A stretch of DNA of 64,000 bases from Thiofaba sp049322715. Lineage in GTDB: Bacteria; Pseudomonadota; Gammaproteobacteria; Halothiobacillales; Halothiobacillaceae. The DNA lies in assembly GCA_049322715.1 (NCBI GenBank), contig JBMOQP010000009.1, positions 1-64,000 on the forward strand, in the 5' to 3' direction. The first letter of the stretch is position 1. Every line of letters starts with the position of its first letter. Below are positions 50,346-59,363 of this stretch, in pieces. The translations under genes were made by a program, and so were the position numbers. The notes under the pieces were generated by a model. The model saw only the letters and a program-made list of their open reading frames with translations. It ran no database searches and was not told the origin of the DNA.

Positions 50346-51572
50346 ATGCTGCAAGCCAGCAACCATCCGCCGATCACGCGCCCGGCGTCCCTGCCACGCT
50401 GCGCGCTGGACCTCAAGCTGGACGTCCCCGTCGCCACCCCCTCGCACCAGAACGAGGACGTCATGCACCTCTTCCACGAGCATGCCGAACTCGTCGGGCT
50501 GCCGGTGGTGGAGGCGGACCAGCCTCTCGGCATCATCAACCGCAACATCTTCATGAACGAGATGGCTCGTCCCTTCGTGCGCGAGATCTATGCGCGCAAG
50601 AGCTGCATCGCGTTCATGGACAAGCGCCCGCTCACCGTCGAGGCGCACACGCCGATCCAGGAGCTCAGCTTCCAGGCCCTGGCCGCGGGCAGCAAGGCCC
50701 TCTCCGACGGCTTCATCATCGTCGATAACGGACGCTACCTTGGCGCCGCGACAGGCTTCGACCTGGTGAGCGCGGTGACCAACCTGCAGGCGGAGAAGAA
50801 CCGCCTGGTGATGGAGAGCATCGACTACGCGAGCGTGATCCAGAAGTCCTTCCTGCGGCCCTCGCGCCTGGATCTGGCTGCCACGCTCCCCGACCATCTG
50901 CTGCACTGGGAGCCGCGCGATGTGGTCGGCGGCGATTTCTTTGTTTTCCGCGGCTTCGCTGACGGCTTCTTTGTCGCGGTCATCGACTGCACCGGTCACG
51001 GCGTGCCCGGGGCCTTCATGACCCTGATCATGGCCTCCTATTTGGACCGCCTGCTGGAGCACGGCAATCCGCGCGATCCGGCGCGGGTGCTGGGCGAGAT
51101 GAACCGCATGGTCAAGGCCGCCCTGGCCCAGGATGGCGAGCATGGGGAGGGGTCCGACGACGGCATGGACGCCGCCTTCCTCTGGTTCGACAAAGCGACT
51201 CGCAGCCTGACCTGGGCGGGGGCCAAGACCCCCCTGTTCGTGCTGGACCCCGGGGCCGACGAGGTGGCACAGCTCGATGGCGATCGCATGGGAGTCGGCT
51301 ACCGCACCACGCCGATGGAGCATGCCTGGACCAACCGGGCCCAGGTACTCGCGCCCGGGACCGGCGTGTTCATCACCACCGATGGCGTGATCGACCAGGT
51401 GGGCGGCCCCAAGCGCATCGCCTTCGGCAAGAGGCGCCTGCGCGGAATGCTGTTCGAGCACCGCGCGCTACCGCTCGCCGAGCAGGGCGAACGCATCATG
51501 CGGGCCTTCCGCGACTACCAGGGTGAGCAGACACGGCGCGATGACGTCACCCTGTTCGGTTTCCGGACCTGA
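50346..51572 (+). CDS. SiaA-like PP2C phosphatase with N-terminal CBS-type domain
   Basis: A 408-aa soluble protein. Residues about 20-145 resemble a pair of CBS motifs (EADQPLGIINRNIFMNEMA, PLTVEAHTPIQEL, FIIVDNGRYLGAATGFDL). The C-terminal SpoIIE-type phosphatase (about 175-405) has the metal-binding RDVVGGDFFVF, DCTGHGVPGAFMT, TDGVIDQ and RRDDVTLF. It heads a four-gene set matching siaABCD; in Pseudomonas SiaA dephosphorylates SiaC. Pseudomonas SiaA is membrane-bound with a HAMP domain, so a cytosolic CBS sensor here implies a different, perhaps nucleotide, signal. Confidence 0.88.
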   Translation: MLQASNHPPITRPASLPRCALDLKLDVPVATPSHQNEDVMHLFHEHAELVGLPVVEADQPLGIINRNIFMNEMARPFVREIYARKSCIAFMDKRPLTVEAHTPIQELSFQALAAGSKALSDGFIIVDNGRYLGAATGFDLVSAVTNLQAEKNRLVMESIDYASVIQKSFLRPSRLDLAATLPDHLLHWEPRDVVGGDFFVFRGFADGFFVAVIDCTGHGVPGAFMTLIMASYLDRLLEHGNPRDPARVLGEMNRMVKAALAQDGEHGEGSDDGMDAAFLWFDKATRSLTWAGAKTPLFVLDPGADEVAQLDGDRMGVGYRTTPMEHAWTNRAQVLAPGTGVFITTDGVIDQVGGPKRIAFGKRRLRGMLFEHRALPLAEQGERIMRAFRDYQGEQTRRDDVTLFGFRT

Positions 51573-51598
51573 TCCGGGCGTTTTCGAGCTTCAGGACC

Positions 51599-52159
51599 AT
51601 GCAATTGGACGTCTTCAACGCATTTCGCGACTGTGCCCTGCGCGAAGGGGTGCAGTTCTATTTCAACGGCTATCTTTCGCACAACGTCATCGGCGCGATG
51701 GGTGACACCCTGCGTCATCGCCTCGAGGCCCAGGGCACGAAGGGCACGGTCACCCGCCGGGTGTTCTCCACCTTCGTCGAGATGGCGCAGAACATCCTCA
51801 ACTATGCCTCCGATGCCGAATCTGTTGCGGGGGACAGGAGGATGAGCCAGGGCGCGGTGGCCATCGGCCAGCTCGGGGACCACTTCTACATTATCTGCGG
51901 CAACCACATCGAGCGCGCGCATGTCGGGCGCGTCAGGGAGAAGCTCGAGGCCATCCGCGCCATGTCGGTCGACGAGATCAAGCAGGCGTACAAGCAACAA
52001 CTGCGCAACGAGGAGCACGAGCAGGATCCGATCAGCAAGGGGGCAGGGCTCGGCTTCCTGACCGTGGCGCGCGACTCGAGCGCCCCCATCGAATACTGCT
52101 TCGTCGAGGAGGATGCCGGCCAGGACCAGGTTGGCTTCTACCTCAAGGCCACCATCTGA
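51599..52159 (+). CDS. SiaB-like kinase (DUF6272)
   Basis: A 186-aa protein matching the SiaB family, a Bergerat-type kinase that phosphorylates SiaC. It has FSTFVEMAQNILNYASD as the N-box-like helix, then VAIGQLGDHFYIICGN and KGAGLGFLTVARDS as the G-box-like end. CAGGA precedes the ATG. It is placed between the phosphatase and SiaC genes, as in the Pseudomonas operon. Confidence 0.88.
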   Translation: MQLDVFNAFRDCALREGVQFYFNGYLSHNVIGAMGDTLRHRLEAQGTKGTVTRRVFSTFVEMAQNILNYASDAESVAGDRRMSQGAVAIGQLGDHFYIICGNHIERAHVGRVREKLEAIRAMSVDEIKQAYKQQLRNEEHEQDPISKGAGLGFLTVARDSSAPIEYCFVEEDAGQDQVGFYLKATI

Positions 52160-52176
52160 AGGAGGGAGGACACCCC

Positions 52177-52557
52177 ATGCAAGACCTGTACATCGCCGCC
52201 ACCAGCACCTCGCCCGAGGTGGACTTCCGCTTTTCCGCAAACCGCCTGTCGCTGATCGGCGAGTCCTATCCCGAGAACGCCGCCGCCTTCTACGGGCCGG
52301 TCGTCGAGGCCCTGCGCGGCTACCTCGCGCAGGCCTGCGGGCGGGACATCGAGGTCAATGTCGAGCTCAAGTACTTCAACAGCAGCAGCACCAAGGTGCT
52401 GTTCAACATCTTCGAGCTACTGCACGCGGCGACCGGCTCCAACGACGTGCGGCTGCACTGGCACTACGACGAGGAGGACGACACCATCCTCGAGTTCGGC
52501 AACGACCTGCACGAGGATTTCCCGGAGATCCGCTACATCCCGATGGTCGTGGCCTGA
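52177..52557 (+). CDS. SiaC-like regulator (DUF1987)
   Basis: A 126-aa protein of the DUF1987 family. The switch region LKYFNSSSTKVLFNIFELL contains a Ser/Thr cluster at 69-72 aligned with the residue phosphorylated in Pseudomonas SiaC (Thr68). In that system unphosphorylated SiaC binds and activates the cyclase SiaD. A very strong ribosome-binding site (GAAGGAGGGAGG) suggests it is made in excess over its partners. Confidence 0.9.
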   Translation: MQDLYIAATSTSPEVDFRFSANRLSLIGESYPENAAAFYGPVVEALRGYLAQACGRDIEVNVELKYFNSSSTKVLFNIFELLHAATGSNDVRLHWHYDEEDDTILEFGNDLHEDFPEIRYIPMVVA

Positions 52558-52586
52558 TGCCCCGTACCTGAGGCGAGCTGGCCGGC

Positions 52587-53309
52587 ATGGCGATGGATCG
52601 GGATGGCTTCAGCCTGTTCGAGTCCGAGGAGGACCTGCTGGACCGCGTCCTGCTCGTGCTCGGCGAGGGCTCGTCCTCGGCCGAGACCCTGCGCGCGGAG
52701 CTCGCCTTGCTCGCCCATGGCTACCGGCGCCTGTTCCGCGAGATTCAGCGCCTGATCAAGGTGAGCGACCGCAAGGAAGAAGAGCTCAACCGGCTTAACC
52801 GCGAGCTTGCCGCCCTCAGCGCCAGGCTCGAGCACCAGGCCGCCCACGACGCGCTGACCGGCATCCTCAACAAGGGCGCCCTCACCCGCTATCTCGTCGA
52901 GGAGCAGGACGCGGAGGCCTACGGCCTGATCCTGTTCGACATCGACCACTTCAAGCAGGTCAATGACCGCCACGGGCATCCGGCCGGCGATGCCGTCCTG
53001 CAGGGCGTGGCCGCGCGCATCCAGGAAGAGCTGCCCCCGGGCATGCACTTCGGCCGCTTCGGGGGCGAGGAGTTCGCCGTCGTCCTGCCCCATGGCATGT
53101 CCGATGCCCTGCGCCCGCTGGCCGGGCGCCTGCGCGAAGTGGTCGCGGCCGAGCCATTCGTGGCGGAAGGTCGGACGATCCCAGTCACCATCAGCCTCGG
53201 CGCGACTGTCGCGGCTCCCGGCGAGGCCTTCTCCTCTGTCTATTCGCGGGCCGATGACGCCCTCTACCGCGCCAAGCAGGGCGGCCGCAACCGGGCCGAG
53301 ATCGCCTGA
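52587..53309 (+). CDS. SiaD-like diguanylate cyclase
   Basis: A 240-aa protein with an N-terminal helical stalk (about 15-85, the expected SiaC-binding part) and a C-terminal GGDEF domain (about 85-238). The active site is FGGEEF, with LILFDIDHFKQVNDRHGHPAGD upstream. The RxxD inhibitory site is not visible before GGEEF, so product inhibition may be absent. Output would be c-di-GMP, possibly acting on the PilZ protein at 42.3 kb or on pili and secretion. Confidence 0.92.
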   Translation: MAMDRDGFSLFESEEDLLDRVLLVLGEGSSSAETLRAELALLAHGYRRLFREIQRLIKVSDRKEEELNRLNRELAALSARLEHQAAHDALTGILNKGALTRYLVEEQDAEAYGLILFDIDHFKQVNDRHGHPAGDAVLQGVAARIQEELPPGMHFGRFGGEEFAVVLPHGMSDALRPLAGRLREVVAAEPFVAEGRTIPVTISLGATVAAPGEAFSSVYSRADDALYRAKQGGRNRAEIA

Positions 53310-53380
53310 CCCTTCCTGTCCCGGTCACAGCGCAGTTGCCCGGAATATCTCCTATATGTCGTAGGTACACATCAGGCAGA

Positions 53381-53400
53381 TTGCCGCGCGCGTGCGGCAA
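53381..53400. repeat. Hairpin before the secretion cluster
   Basis: TTGCCGCGCGCGTGCGGCAA is a perfect 7-bp-arm hairpin in the 100-bp space between the cyclase gene and the secretion cluster. It is followed directly by the GGGGG ribosome-binding site of the small leader gene, so it could affect its translation. Confidence 0.55.
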
Positions 53401-53410
53401 GGGGGTACCG

Positions 53411-53554
53411 ATGAACAGGATCAGGCAACGGCTGGCGGTCCTTCCAGCCTCATTCGCCTTCCTTCCGCTGGCCGGACTTCATGCCGCGCCCATCGCAGGC
53501 GGTGCGGCGCCCAGGCTGCCCGCCGCCACCTCCATCACGGTTCCACGGCCATGA
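53411..53554 (+). CDS. Short putative secreted peptide ahead of gspE
   Basis: A 47-codon frame starting MNRIRQRLAVLPASFAFLPL, with a signal-like hydrophobic run and AGLHA as a possible cleavage site, ending in a Pro/Ala-rich tail. AAGGGGG lies 6 nt before the ATG. Its stop overlaps an in-frame ATG of gspE (ATGA at 53551). It may be a translated leader that couples to gspE, or the remnant of a longer gene such as a gspC. No family is recognised. Confidence 0.4.
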   Translation: MNRIRQRLAVLPASFAFLPLAGLHAAPIAGGAAPRLPAATSITVPRP

Positions 53555-53580
53555 ACCCGGATGGCAGGGGGGATCGCCCG

Positions 53581-55326
53581 ATGGATACGGCACAGCACGT
53601 CGCCAGGGCCGACCTGGCGGCCACCCTCGGCGATCGGCTGGTCGCCGCCGGCAAGCTCTCCCCGGCCGACCTGGAGCGCGGCCAGAGGCTCGCGAGGGAA
53701 GGGGACGGGTTCCTCGGGCCCACTCTCGTCCGGCTCGGGCTCGTCTCCGAGCGGGACGTGGCCGAGACCCTGGCGCCCCTGCTCGGCCTGCCCCTCGCAG
53801 AGGCCGGCGACTATCCGGCCGTGCCCGTCCTCGAGGAGCAGCTCGCCCAGCGCTTCCTGCGCCAGTACAAGGTGGTCCCCCTCAAGGCGGGGGAGGAGAG
53901 CATCGAGGTAGCCCTGGCCAATCCCCTGGACGACTACGTCCTGCAGGCCATCGAGCTGTTTTCGGGCAAGGGCGTGACTTGCCGGGTCGGTCTTCCATCC
54001 GAGATCGATGCGGCCATCGACCGCCTGTACGGCGGCAGCAAGACCGAGATGGACCAGATCGTCGGCGACATCATCCCGGCCGGCGAGGAGGGCTGGGAGG
54101 AGGATGTCGCCCACCTCAAGGACCTGGCCAGCGAGGCCCCGGTCATCCGCCTGGTCAGCCTCATCATCCAGCGCGCGGTGGAGGAGGGGGCTTCGGACAT
54201 CCACATCGAGCCGTTCGAGGACACGCTCAAGGTGCGCTACCGGGTGGACGGCATGCTGCACGAGGTGGAGGCCCCGCCCCACCGCCTCTATCCGGCCGTG
54301 GTGTCGCGCATCAAGATCATGGCGCGGCTGGACATCGCCGAGCATCGCCTGCCGCAGGACGGGCGCATACGCATGCGGGTGCGGGGGCGCGAGATCGACC
54401 TGCGCGTCTCTACCGTCCCGACCATGCATGGCGAAAGCGTGGTCATGCGCCTGCTCTACAAGGACGGGGCGGTCGGCGAGTTCACCGAGCTGGGGTTCAG
54501 CGACAGGACGCTGGCCGACTTCTCCGCCTGTCTGGAGCAGCCCTACGGCATCCTGCTGGTGACCGGGCCGACCGGCTCGGGCAAGACCACCACCCTCTAT
54601 GCCGCGCTCAAGGTGCTCAACGAGCCCACGCGCAAGATACTGACTGTCGAGGACCCGGTGGAATACCAGATCCCCGGCGTGAACCAGATTCAGGTCAAGC
54701 CGCAGATCGGCCTCAGCTTCGCCAATGCCCTGCGCTCCATCGTCCGCCAGGACCCGGACGTGATCATGATTGGCGAGATGCGCGACCTCGAGACCGCCGA
54801 GATCGCCGTGCAGTCGGCCCTGACCGGCCACCTGGTGCTGTCCACCCTGCACACCAACGACGCCCCCAGCAGCATTACCCGCCTGCTCGACATGGGCGTG
54901 GCGGGCTACCTCGTGACCTCCGTGGTCAACGGGGTGCTGGCCCAGCGCCTGGTGCGGCGGCTGTGCCCCGAGTGCCGCGAGGCCTACCGCCCCCTGTCCG
55001 AACTGGTGCGTCGCACCCGCCTCGACAAGGTCGCGGGAAGGGAGGATGTGATCCTCTACCGTCCCGTCGGTTGCGGGGCTTGTCTAGGCACCGGCTATCA
55101 CGGGCGGATCGCCATCATGGAGATGCTGGTGATGACCGATCCCCTGCGCCGTCTCGTGCTGGAGCAGGCCGATGCCCGCAAGCTTGCGGCGGAGGCCATC
55201 GGGGAGGGCATGACCACCCTGTACGAGGACGGGCTGGCCAAGGCCCTGGCCGGGGTCACCAGCATCGAGGAAGTGCTGCGCGTGAGCCAGGACAGCGACG
55301 GCCCGGTCCGGGCGAGCGAGGCCTGA
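53581..55326 (+). CDS. gspE: Type II secretion ATPase GspE (MshE-type)
   Basis: A 581-aa ATPase from the ATG at 53581, chosen for its AGGGGGGA ribosome-binding site; 53551 is an alternative. An MshEN N-terminal domain (about 1-150; PDLERGQRL-like repeat LGLVSERDVAETLAPLLGLP) suggests c-di-GMP or GspL binding. The core has GPTGSGKTT, DVIMIGEMRD and the His box HLVLSTLHTND. A four-Cys zinc motif (CPEC and CGAC) follows. It is the first of the gspEFGHIJKLMND genes and is distinct from pilB at 20.3 kb. Confidence 0.95.
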   Translation: MDTAQHVARADLAATLGDRLVAAGKLSPADLERGQRLAREGDGFLGPTLVRLGLVSERDVAETLAPLLGLPLAEAGDYPAVPVLEEQLAQRFLRQYKVVPLKAGEESIEVALANPLDDYVLQAIELFSGKGVTCRVGLPSEIDAAIDRLYGGSKTEMDQIVGDIIPAGEEGWEEDVAHLKDLASEAPVIRLVSLIIQRAVEEGASDIHIEPFEDTLKVRYRVDGMLHEVEAPPHRLYPAVVSRIKIMARLDIAEHRLPQDGRIRMRVRGREIDLRVSTVPTMHGESVVMRLLYKDGAVGEFTELGFSDRTLADFSACLEQPYGILLVTGPTGSGKTTTLYAALKVLNEPTRKILTVEDPVEYQIPGVNQIQVKPQIGLSFANALRSIVRQDPDVIMIGEMRDLETAEIAVQSALTGHLVLSTLHTNDAPSSITRLLDMGVAGYLVTSVVNGVLAQRLVRRLCPECREAYRPLSELVRRTRLDKVAGREDVILYRPVGCGACLGTGYHGRIAIMEMLVMTDPLRRLVLEQADARKLAAEAIGEGMTTLYEDGLAKALAGVTSIEEVLRVSQDSDGPVRASEA

Positions 55327-55327
55327 C

Positions 55328-56515
55328 ATGCCCACCTATCACTACAAGGCGGTGAACCAGTCCGGCGACCTGCTGGAGGGGGAGATGGCGGGGGCCTCGC
55401 GCGAGGCGGTCATCGCCCGTCTGCAGGAAATGGGGCACATCCCCCTGAACGCCGAGGAGCTGACGGGGCGGCGCAGGCGGTGGCGCCGGCGGCTGGACAC
55501 GGCCCGCTTCACCCGCGACCTTGCCACCCTGCTGCGTGCGGGGCTCCCACTCGATCGCGCCCTGGAGATGCAGGTGGAACTGGCCGAGGACAAGGCCAGC
55601 GCGGGGGTGCTCGCGGGGCTGCTGGAGGACGTGCGCGGGGGCAGTGCCCTCGCCGATGCCATGATGGCGCGCGGCGATGTTTTCGGGCGTTTCCAGGTCA
55701 GCATGGTGCGCGCCGCCGAGGCTGGCGGGGCGCTGGATGCGGTGCTCGCACGCCTGGCGGATTTCATCGAGCAGTTCCAGGAACTGAAGACGAGCGTCAA
55801 GGCCGCGCTGGTCTACCCGGTCATCCTTGTCGTGGTCACCGTGCTTTCCCTCCTGGTCCTGCTCGTCTACGTCATTCCCCAGTTCACCACCCTGTTCGAG
55901 GAGATCGGGCAGAGCCTGCCCCTGCCGACCCGGGTGGTCATCGGCGTGGCGGAGTTCGTGCGGGACTGGGGCTGGGCCCTGCTGGCCCTGCCCGTTGCGG
56001 TGGCGCTCACCCTGCGGCGTGCTCTCCAGCGCCCGGAATTCCGCCGTCGCTGGGACAGCTGGGTGCTCGACCTTCCGCTGGTGGGCGACCTGGTGCTCAA
56101 GATCCAGGTTTCGGTTTTTGCCCGCACCCTGGGCACGCTTCTGAGCAGCGGCGTGCCTCTGCTCGGGGCTCTCGCCATCGTGCGCGACACCCTCACCAAC
56201 CGGATGCTGGCCGAGTCCGTGGACAGGATCATCGACAGTGCCCGCGAGGGGGCGGGGCTGGCCGGCCCGATCCAGGCGAGCAAGCGTTTCCCGCGCCTCG
56301 CCGCGCACCTCATCCGGGTGGGGGAGGAGAGCGGCCAGTTGGACGCCATGCTCGCCCAGCTTGCCGACATTTACGACCGCGAGGTGCGGGTGGCGATCCA
56401 GCGGTTGCTGACCCTCCTCGAGCCCATGCTCATCATCGGCCTGGGACTCGTCGTCGGCGGGATCATCATGTCTATCCTGGTGGCGATCCTCGGTATCAAC
56501 GAACTGGCCCTGTAG
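55328..56515 (+). CDS. gspF: Type II secretion inner-membrane protein GspF
   Basis: A 395-aa platform protein with two GspF domains (about 60-185 and 265-390), each ending in membrane helices, and the N-terminal YHYKAVNQSGDLLEGEM pattern. It starts 1 bp after the gspE stop. The partner of GspE in pseudopilus assembly, it is paralogous to PilC at 18.9 kb. Confidence 0.96.
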   Translation: MPTYHYKAVNQSGDLLEGEMAGASREAVIARLQEMGHIPLNAEELTGRRRRWRRRLDTARFTRDLATLLRAGLPLDRALEMQVELAEDKASAGVLAGLLEDVRGGSALADAMMARGDVFGRFQVSMVRAAEAGGALDAVLARLADFIEQFQELKTSVKAALVYPVILVVVTVLSLLVLLVYVIPQFTTLFEEIGQSLPLPTRVVIGVAEFVRDWGWALLALPVAVALTLRRALQRPEFRRRWDSWVLDLPLVGDLVLKIQVSVFARTLGTLLSSGVPLLGALAIVRDTLTNRMLAESVDRIIDSAREGAGLAGPIQASKRFPRLAAHLIRVGEESGQLDAMLAQLADIYDREVRVAIQRLLTLLEPMLIIGLGLVVGGIIMSILVAILGINELAL

Positions 56516-56532
56516 GCCGGAAGGGAGGAGCG

Positions 56533-56997
56533 ATGAACGGTTCGACGCTACACAAGCCATGGTGTCATGGGCGCGGCCCTTCGGCACGTCCCGGGGCAGG
56601 CTTCACCCTCATCGAGCTGCTGGTGGTGCTGGTCATCCTCGGACTACTGGCGGGGCTGGTCGGGCCACAGGTGCTGAAATACGTGGGGCGCTCGAAGACC
56701 GACGCAGCCCGCCTGCAGGTCGAGCAGTTGGGCGCGTCGCTGGACCTGTTCCTGCTCGACATCGGCCGTTATCCGTCCACCGACGAGGGGCTGGCCGCCC
56801 TGGTGAGCGCGCCCAGCGGGGCGCGGAACTGGAATGGCCCTTATCTCAAGAAGAGCCTCGTGCCCAAGGACCCGTGGGGGAACGACTACCACTACCGCGC
56901 TCCGGGCGAGCATGGTTCCTACGACCTGTTTTCCCTCGGGGCCGACAACCGTACCGGGGGCAGCGGGGAGGACACCGACGTGGTGAGTTGGGAGTAG
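56533..56997 (+). CDS. gspG: Major pseudopilin GspG
   Basis: A 154-aa prepilin-type protein with the cleavage/methylation motif GAGFTLIELLVVLVILGLLAG. The C-terminal half is typical of GspG (DIGRYPSTDEGLAALV, GPYLKKSLVPKDPWGNDYHY, DLFSLGADNRTGG), including the calcium-loop acidic residues near the end. GGGAGGAG precedes the ATG. It should be processed by PilD, since no second peptidase is in the cluster. Confidence 0.97.
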   Translation: MNGSTLHKPWCHGRGPSARPGAGFTLIELLVVLVILGLLAGLVGPQVLKYVGRSKTDAARLQVEQLGASLDLFLLDIGRYPSTDEGLAALVSAPSGARNWNGPYLKKSLVPKDPWGNDYHYRAPGEHGSYDLFSLGADNRTGGSGEDTDVVSWE

Positions 56998-57000
56998 GCC

Positions 57001-57456
57001 GTGTGCGCTCCTTCGGCAAGGCTCGGGGCCGGCTTCACCCTGGTCGAGCTGCTGCTGGTGGTGATGATTGCCGGCCTCGCCCTGGCCGTGGTACCTCCCC
57101 TGCTCACCGCCAGCCTGCCGGGGGCGCAGGTCAGAACAGCCGCCCAACAACTCGCATCAGGCCTGCGTTCCGCGCGCGGACAGGCCATCGCCCGGGGCGA
57201 GGAGTCCCTGCTGCAGCTCGACCTTGAGCGCAACAGCTACCGGCAGGGGGGGCGGGAGGTCGCCCTCGCGGCGGGGCTCGAACTGGTCCTCGATACCGCC
57301 AGTTCCGAGGTGCTCGGCGCGGGAGCGGGCGGGATCCGCTTCTTCCCCGATGGCAGTTCCACCGGCGGGCGCATCGAGGTGCGGGGAGGAGGACGTGCCT
57401 ACCGCCTGGATGTGGACTGGCTGACCGGCAGGGTGACGGTCCATGAAACGGACTAG
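57001..57456 (+). CDS. gspH: Minor pseudopilin GspH
   Basis: A 151-aa protein starting at GTG, with the prepilin motif GAGFTLVELLLVVMIAGLAL and a GspH-type globular domain (LASGLRSARGQAIARGEESL). It begins 3 bp after the gspG stop and its end overlaps gspI by 14 bp. Confidence 0.93.
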   Translation: MCAPSARLGAGFTLVELLLVVMIAGLALAVVPPLLTASLPGAQVRTAAQQLASGLRSARGQAIARGEESLLQLDLERNSYRQGGREVALAAGLELVLDTASSEVLGAGAGGIRFFPDGSSTGGRIEVRGGGRAYRLDVDWLTGRVTVHETD

Positions 57457-57841
57457 GCGTCCGCGCGGCCGATCGCCCATGCGGCTGGCGCGCGGCTTCT
57501 CCCTGCTCGAGGTCATCGTCGCCTTCTCCGTGCTCGCGCTGGCCATGGGCGCGGGCATGGCCCTGCTGTCCCAGAGCATGCTCAACGTCGGCGTGGCGCG
57601 AGATTACGTCCAGGCCGTGGCCCTGGCCGAGTCGCTGCTGGCCGAGGCGGACGTGGTGGAGACGCGTTCGAGGAGCGAGCGGGGCACCTCCTCCGGCCTC
57701 GACTGGCGGCTGGAGGTGGCCGAGCAGCCGGCCGAGGAGGCGCATCCCTTGCGCTCCTACCTCGTCACGGTGGAGGTGCAGGCCGCCGATGGACGCAGGG
57801 TGAGTCTGCGCTCGCTGCGCCTGGCGGGAGGGAAGCGATGA
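57443..57841 (+). CDS. gspI: Minor pseudopilin GspI
   Basis: A 132-aa protein with an unusually long basic leader (MKRTRRPRGRSPMRLAR) before GFSLLEVIVAFSVLALAMGA. The family pattern AVALAESLLAEA follows. A second ATG at 57479 would give a normal short leader. It overlaps gspH and gspJ, in keeping with a tight operon. Confidence 0.93.
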   Translation: MKRTRRPRGRSPMRLARGFSLLEVIVAFSVLALAMGAGMALLSQSMLNVGVARDYVQAVALAESLLAEADVVETRSRSERGTSSGLDWRLEVAEQPAEEAHPLRSYLVTVEVQAADGRRVSLRSLRLAGGKR

Positions 57842-58437
57842 GCGCCGGGCGCACGCGGGGGTTCACCCTGATCGAGCTGATCATCGCCCTCAGCCTGACG
57901 GGCATGATCGCCCTGCTCGCCTACGCTGGCCTGCACCTGGCCGTGCGCGGCTGGGACCGAGCCGCGCAGGTGTCCAGCGGCAACGACGACGCGCGGGTGG
58001 CCTGGTCCTTCGTCCGCGCCCGGCTGGCCCAGGCGCGGCCGGTCATGCGGATGGAGGACGACGAGCCCCGTCTCCGCTTCGAGGGCGAGCCGGGGCTGCT
58101 CCGCTTCGTCGCCCCCCCGCCGCGGCAGCAGGACGCCATCGGCGGGTTGTATGTCTACGCGCTGGAGATCGCCGATGGCGGCCTGTGGCTGGATTACGCC
58201 CGTTATCTGCCGGATGGCAGGGAAGTCTCGCAGGAGCCGCCGCGCCTGCTGCTGCAGGACGTCGAGGGCCACCGGGCCTTCAGTTACTTCGGCGCCATCC
58301 GCCCCGACGAGGATCGTCGCTGGCACCCGCGATGGGACCGCCCGGACCGCCTGCCCGAGCTGGTGCGCCTGGAGTTGCGCGTGGCGGGAGAGGACTGGCC
58401 CGCGTGGATCCTCCCCATCCGGGCTGGAGGCGAATGA
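57838..58437 (+). CDS. gspJ: Minor pseudopilin GspJ
   Basis: A 199-aa protein with the prepilin motif RGFTLIELIIALSLTGMIALLA and a longer globular domain typical of GspJ (LRFVAPPPRQQDAIGGLYVY region, late LVRLELRV). Its ATG overlaps the gspI stop by 4 bp, and its stop overlaps the gspK start. Confidence 0.93.
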   Translation: MSAGRTRGFTLIELIIALSLTGMIALLAYAGLHLAVRGWDRAAQVSSGNDDARVAWSFVRARLAQARPVMRMEDDEPRLRFEGEPGLLRFVAPPPRQQDAIGGLYVYALEIADGGLWLDYARYLPDGREVSQEPPRLLLQDVEGHRAFSYFGAIRPDEDRRWHPRWDRPDRLPELVRLELRVAGEDWPAWILPIRAGGE

Positions 58438-59363
58438 TGGGCCGCGCCCGGGGGCTGGCTCTGGTACTGGTGCTGTGGGTGCTGGCCCTGCTCGGCACCC
58501 TGGCGATGGGCTACTCGGCCATCAGCCGGACGGAGGTCCTGCTGACCCGCAACACGGTGGATGGCGCCCGCCTCCGGGCGGCGGCCGAGGCTGGCGTGGC
58601 GCTCGCCGTCATGGGGCTTGGCCAGCCCGACGCGCTGAAGCGCTGGCGGTCCGACGGCACGCCCTATGCGGGGCAATTCGATGGCATGGACCTGCGCGTG
58701 GCCGTGCTCGACGAGATGGGGCGCATCGACCTCAACGAGGCCGGAGACGAACTCATCGGCGCCGTCCTGAGTCATGCGGGGGTGTTGCCGGACCAGCAGG
58801 GTGCCCTGCTGGCTGCTATCTTGGATTTCAGGGATGAGGACCACGAGCAGCGTCTCATGGGGGCCGAGGACGATGACTATCGCGCCATGGGCTTGCCCTA
58901 CGGGGCCAAGGACGGTGACTTCGAGGACATCGAGGAGTTGCGGCTGGTGCCTGGCATGACCCCCGAGATCTACGAGCGTCTGCGGCCCCTGGTCACCGTC
59001 CATTCGGGCCACGGGGGCGTGAATCCCTGGGTGGCGGGGCGGGATGTCCTGCTCGCCCTGCCCGGCGCGACGGCCGAGGCGGTCGATGCCTTCCTCGTGG
59101 CCCGGGACCTGAGTGCGATGGATCCCGGGGGGCCGCCACCTCCCGCGCCGGTCGGGATCGGGGGCGGCTTCCTGACCCGCCGCGTCAGCCCCGTGCATGT
59201 GGTGCGGGTAGAGGCGTCCATCCCCGGCGGGGCCGCGTTCCGTCTCGAAGCGGTGATCCGCTTGCACCGGCCCTTGGGCGCCTACGCCGGGCGCCCCTAT
59301 GAGGTGTTGTCCTGGGAGGAGGAGGGGCGTTTCACGCTGCCCCTCCAGGAGGGGGATGAATGA
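58434..59363 (+). CDS. gspK: Pseudopilin tip protein GspK
   Basis: A 309-aa protein with RGLALVLVLWVLALLGTLAM, the variant N-terminal helix in which the usual Glu5 is absent, as in GspK. The large domain contains DEMGRIDLNEAGDELIGAVL, ILDFRDEDHEQRLMGAEDDD and EELRLVPGMTPEIYERLRPL, typical of the family's SAM-like insert. GspK caps the pseudopilus with GspI and GspJ. GGAGG precedes two adjacent ATGs (58434 and 58437). Confidence 0.94.
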   Translation: MMGRARGLALVLVLWVLALLGTLAMGYSAISRTEVLLTRNTVDGARLRAAAEAGVALAVMGLGQPDALKRWRSDGTPYAGQFDGMDLRVAVLDEMGRIDLNEAGDELIGAVLSHAGVLPDQQGALLAAILDFRDEDHEQRLMGAEDDDYRAMGLPYGAKDGDFEDIEELRLVPGMTPEIYERLRPLVTVHSGHGGVNPWVAGRDVLLALPGATAEAVDAFLVARDLSAMDPGGPPPPAPVGIGGGFLTRRVSPVHVVRVEASIPGGAAFRLEAVIRLHRPLGAYAGRPYEVLSWEEEGRFTLPLQEGDE

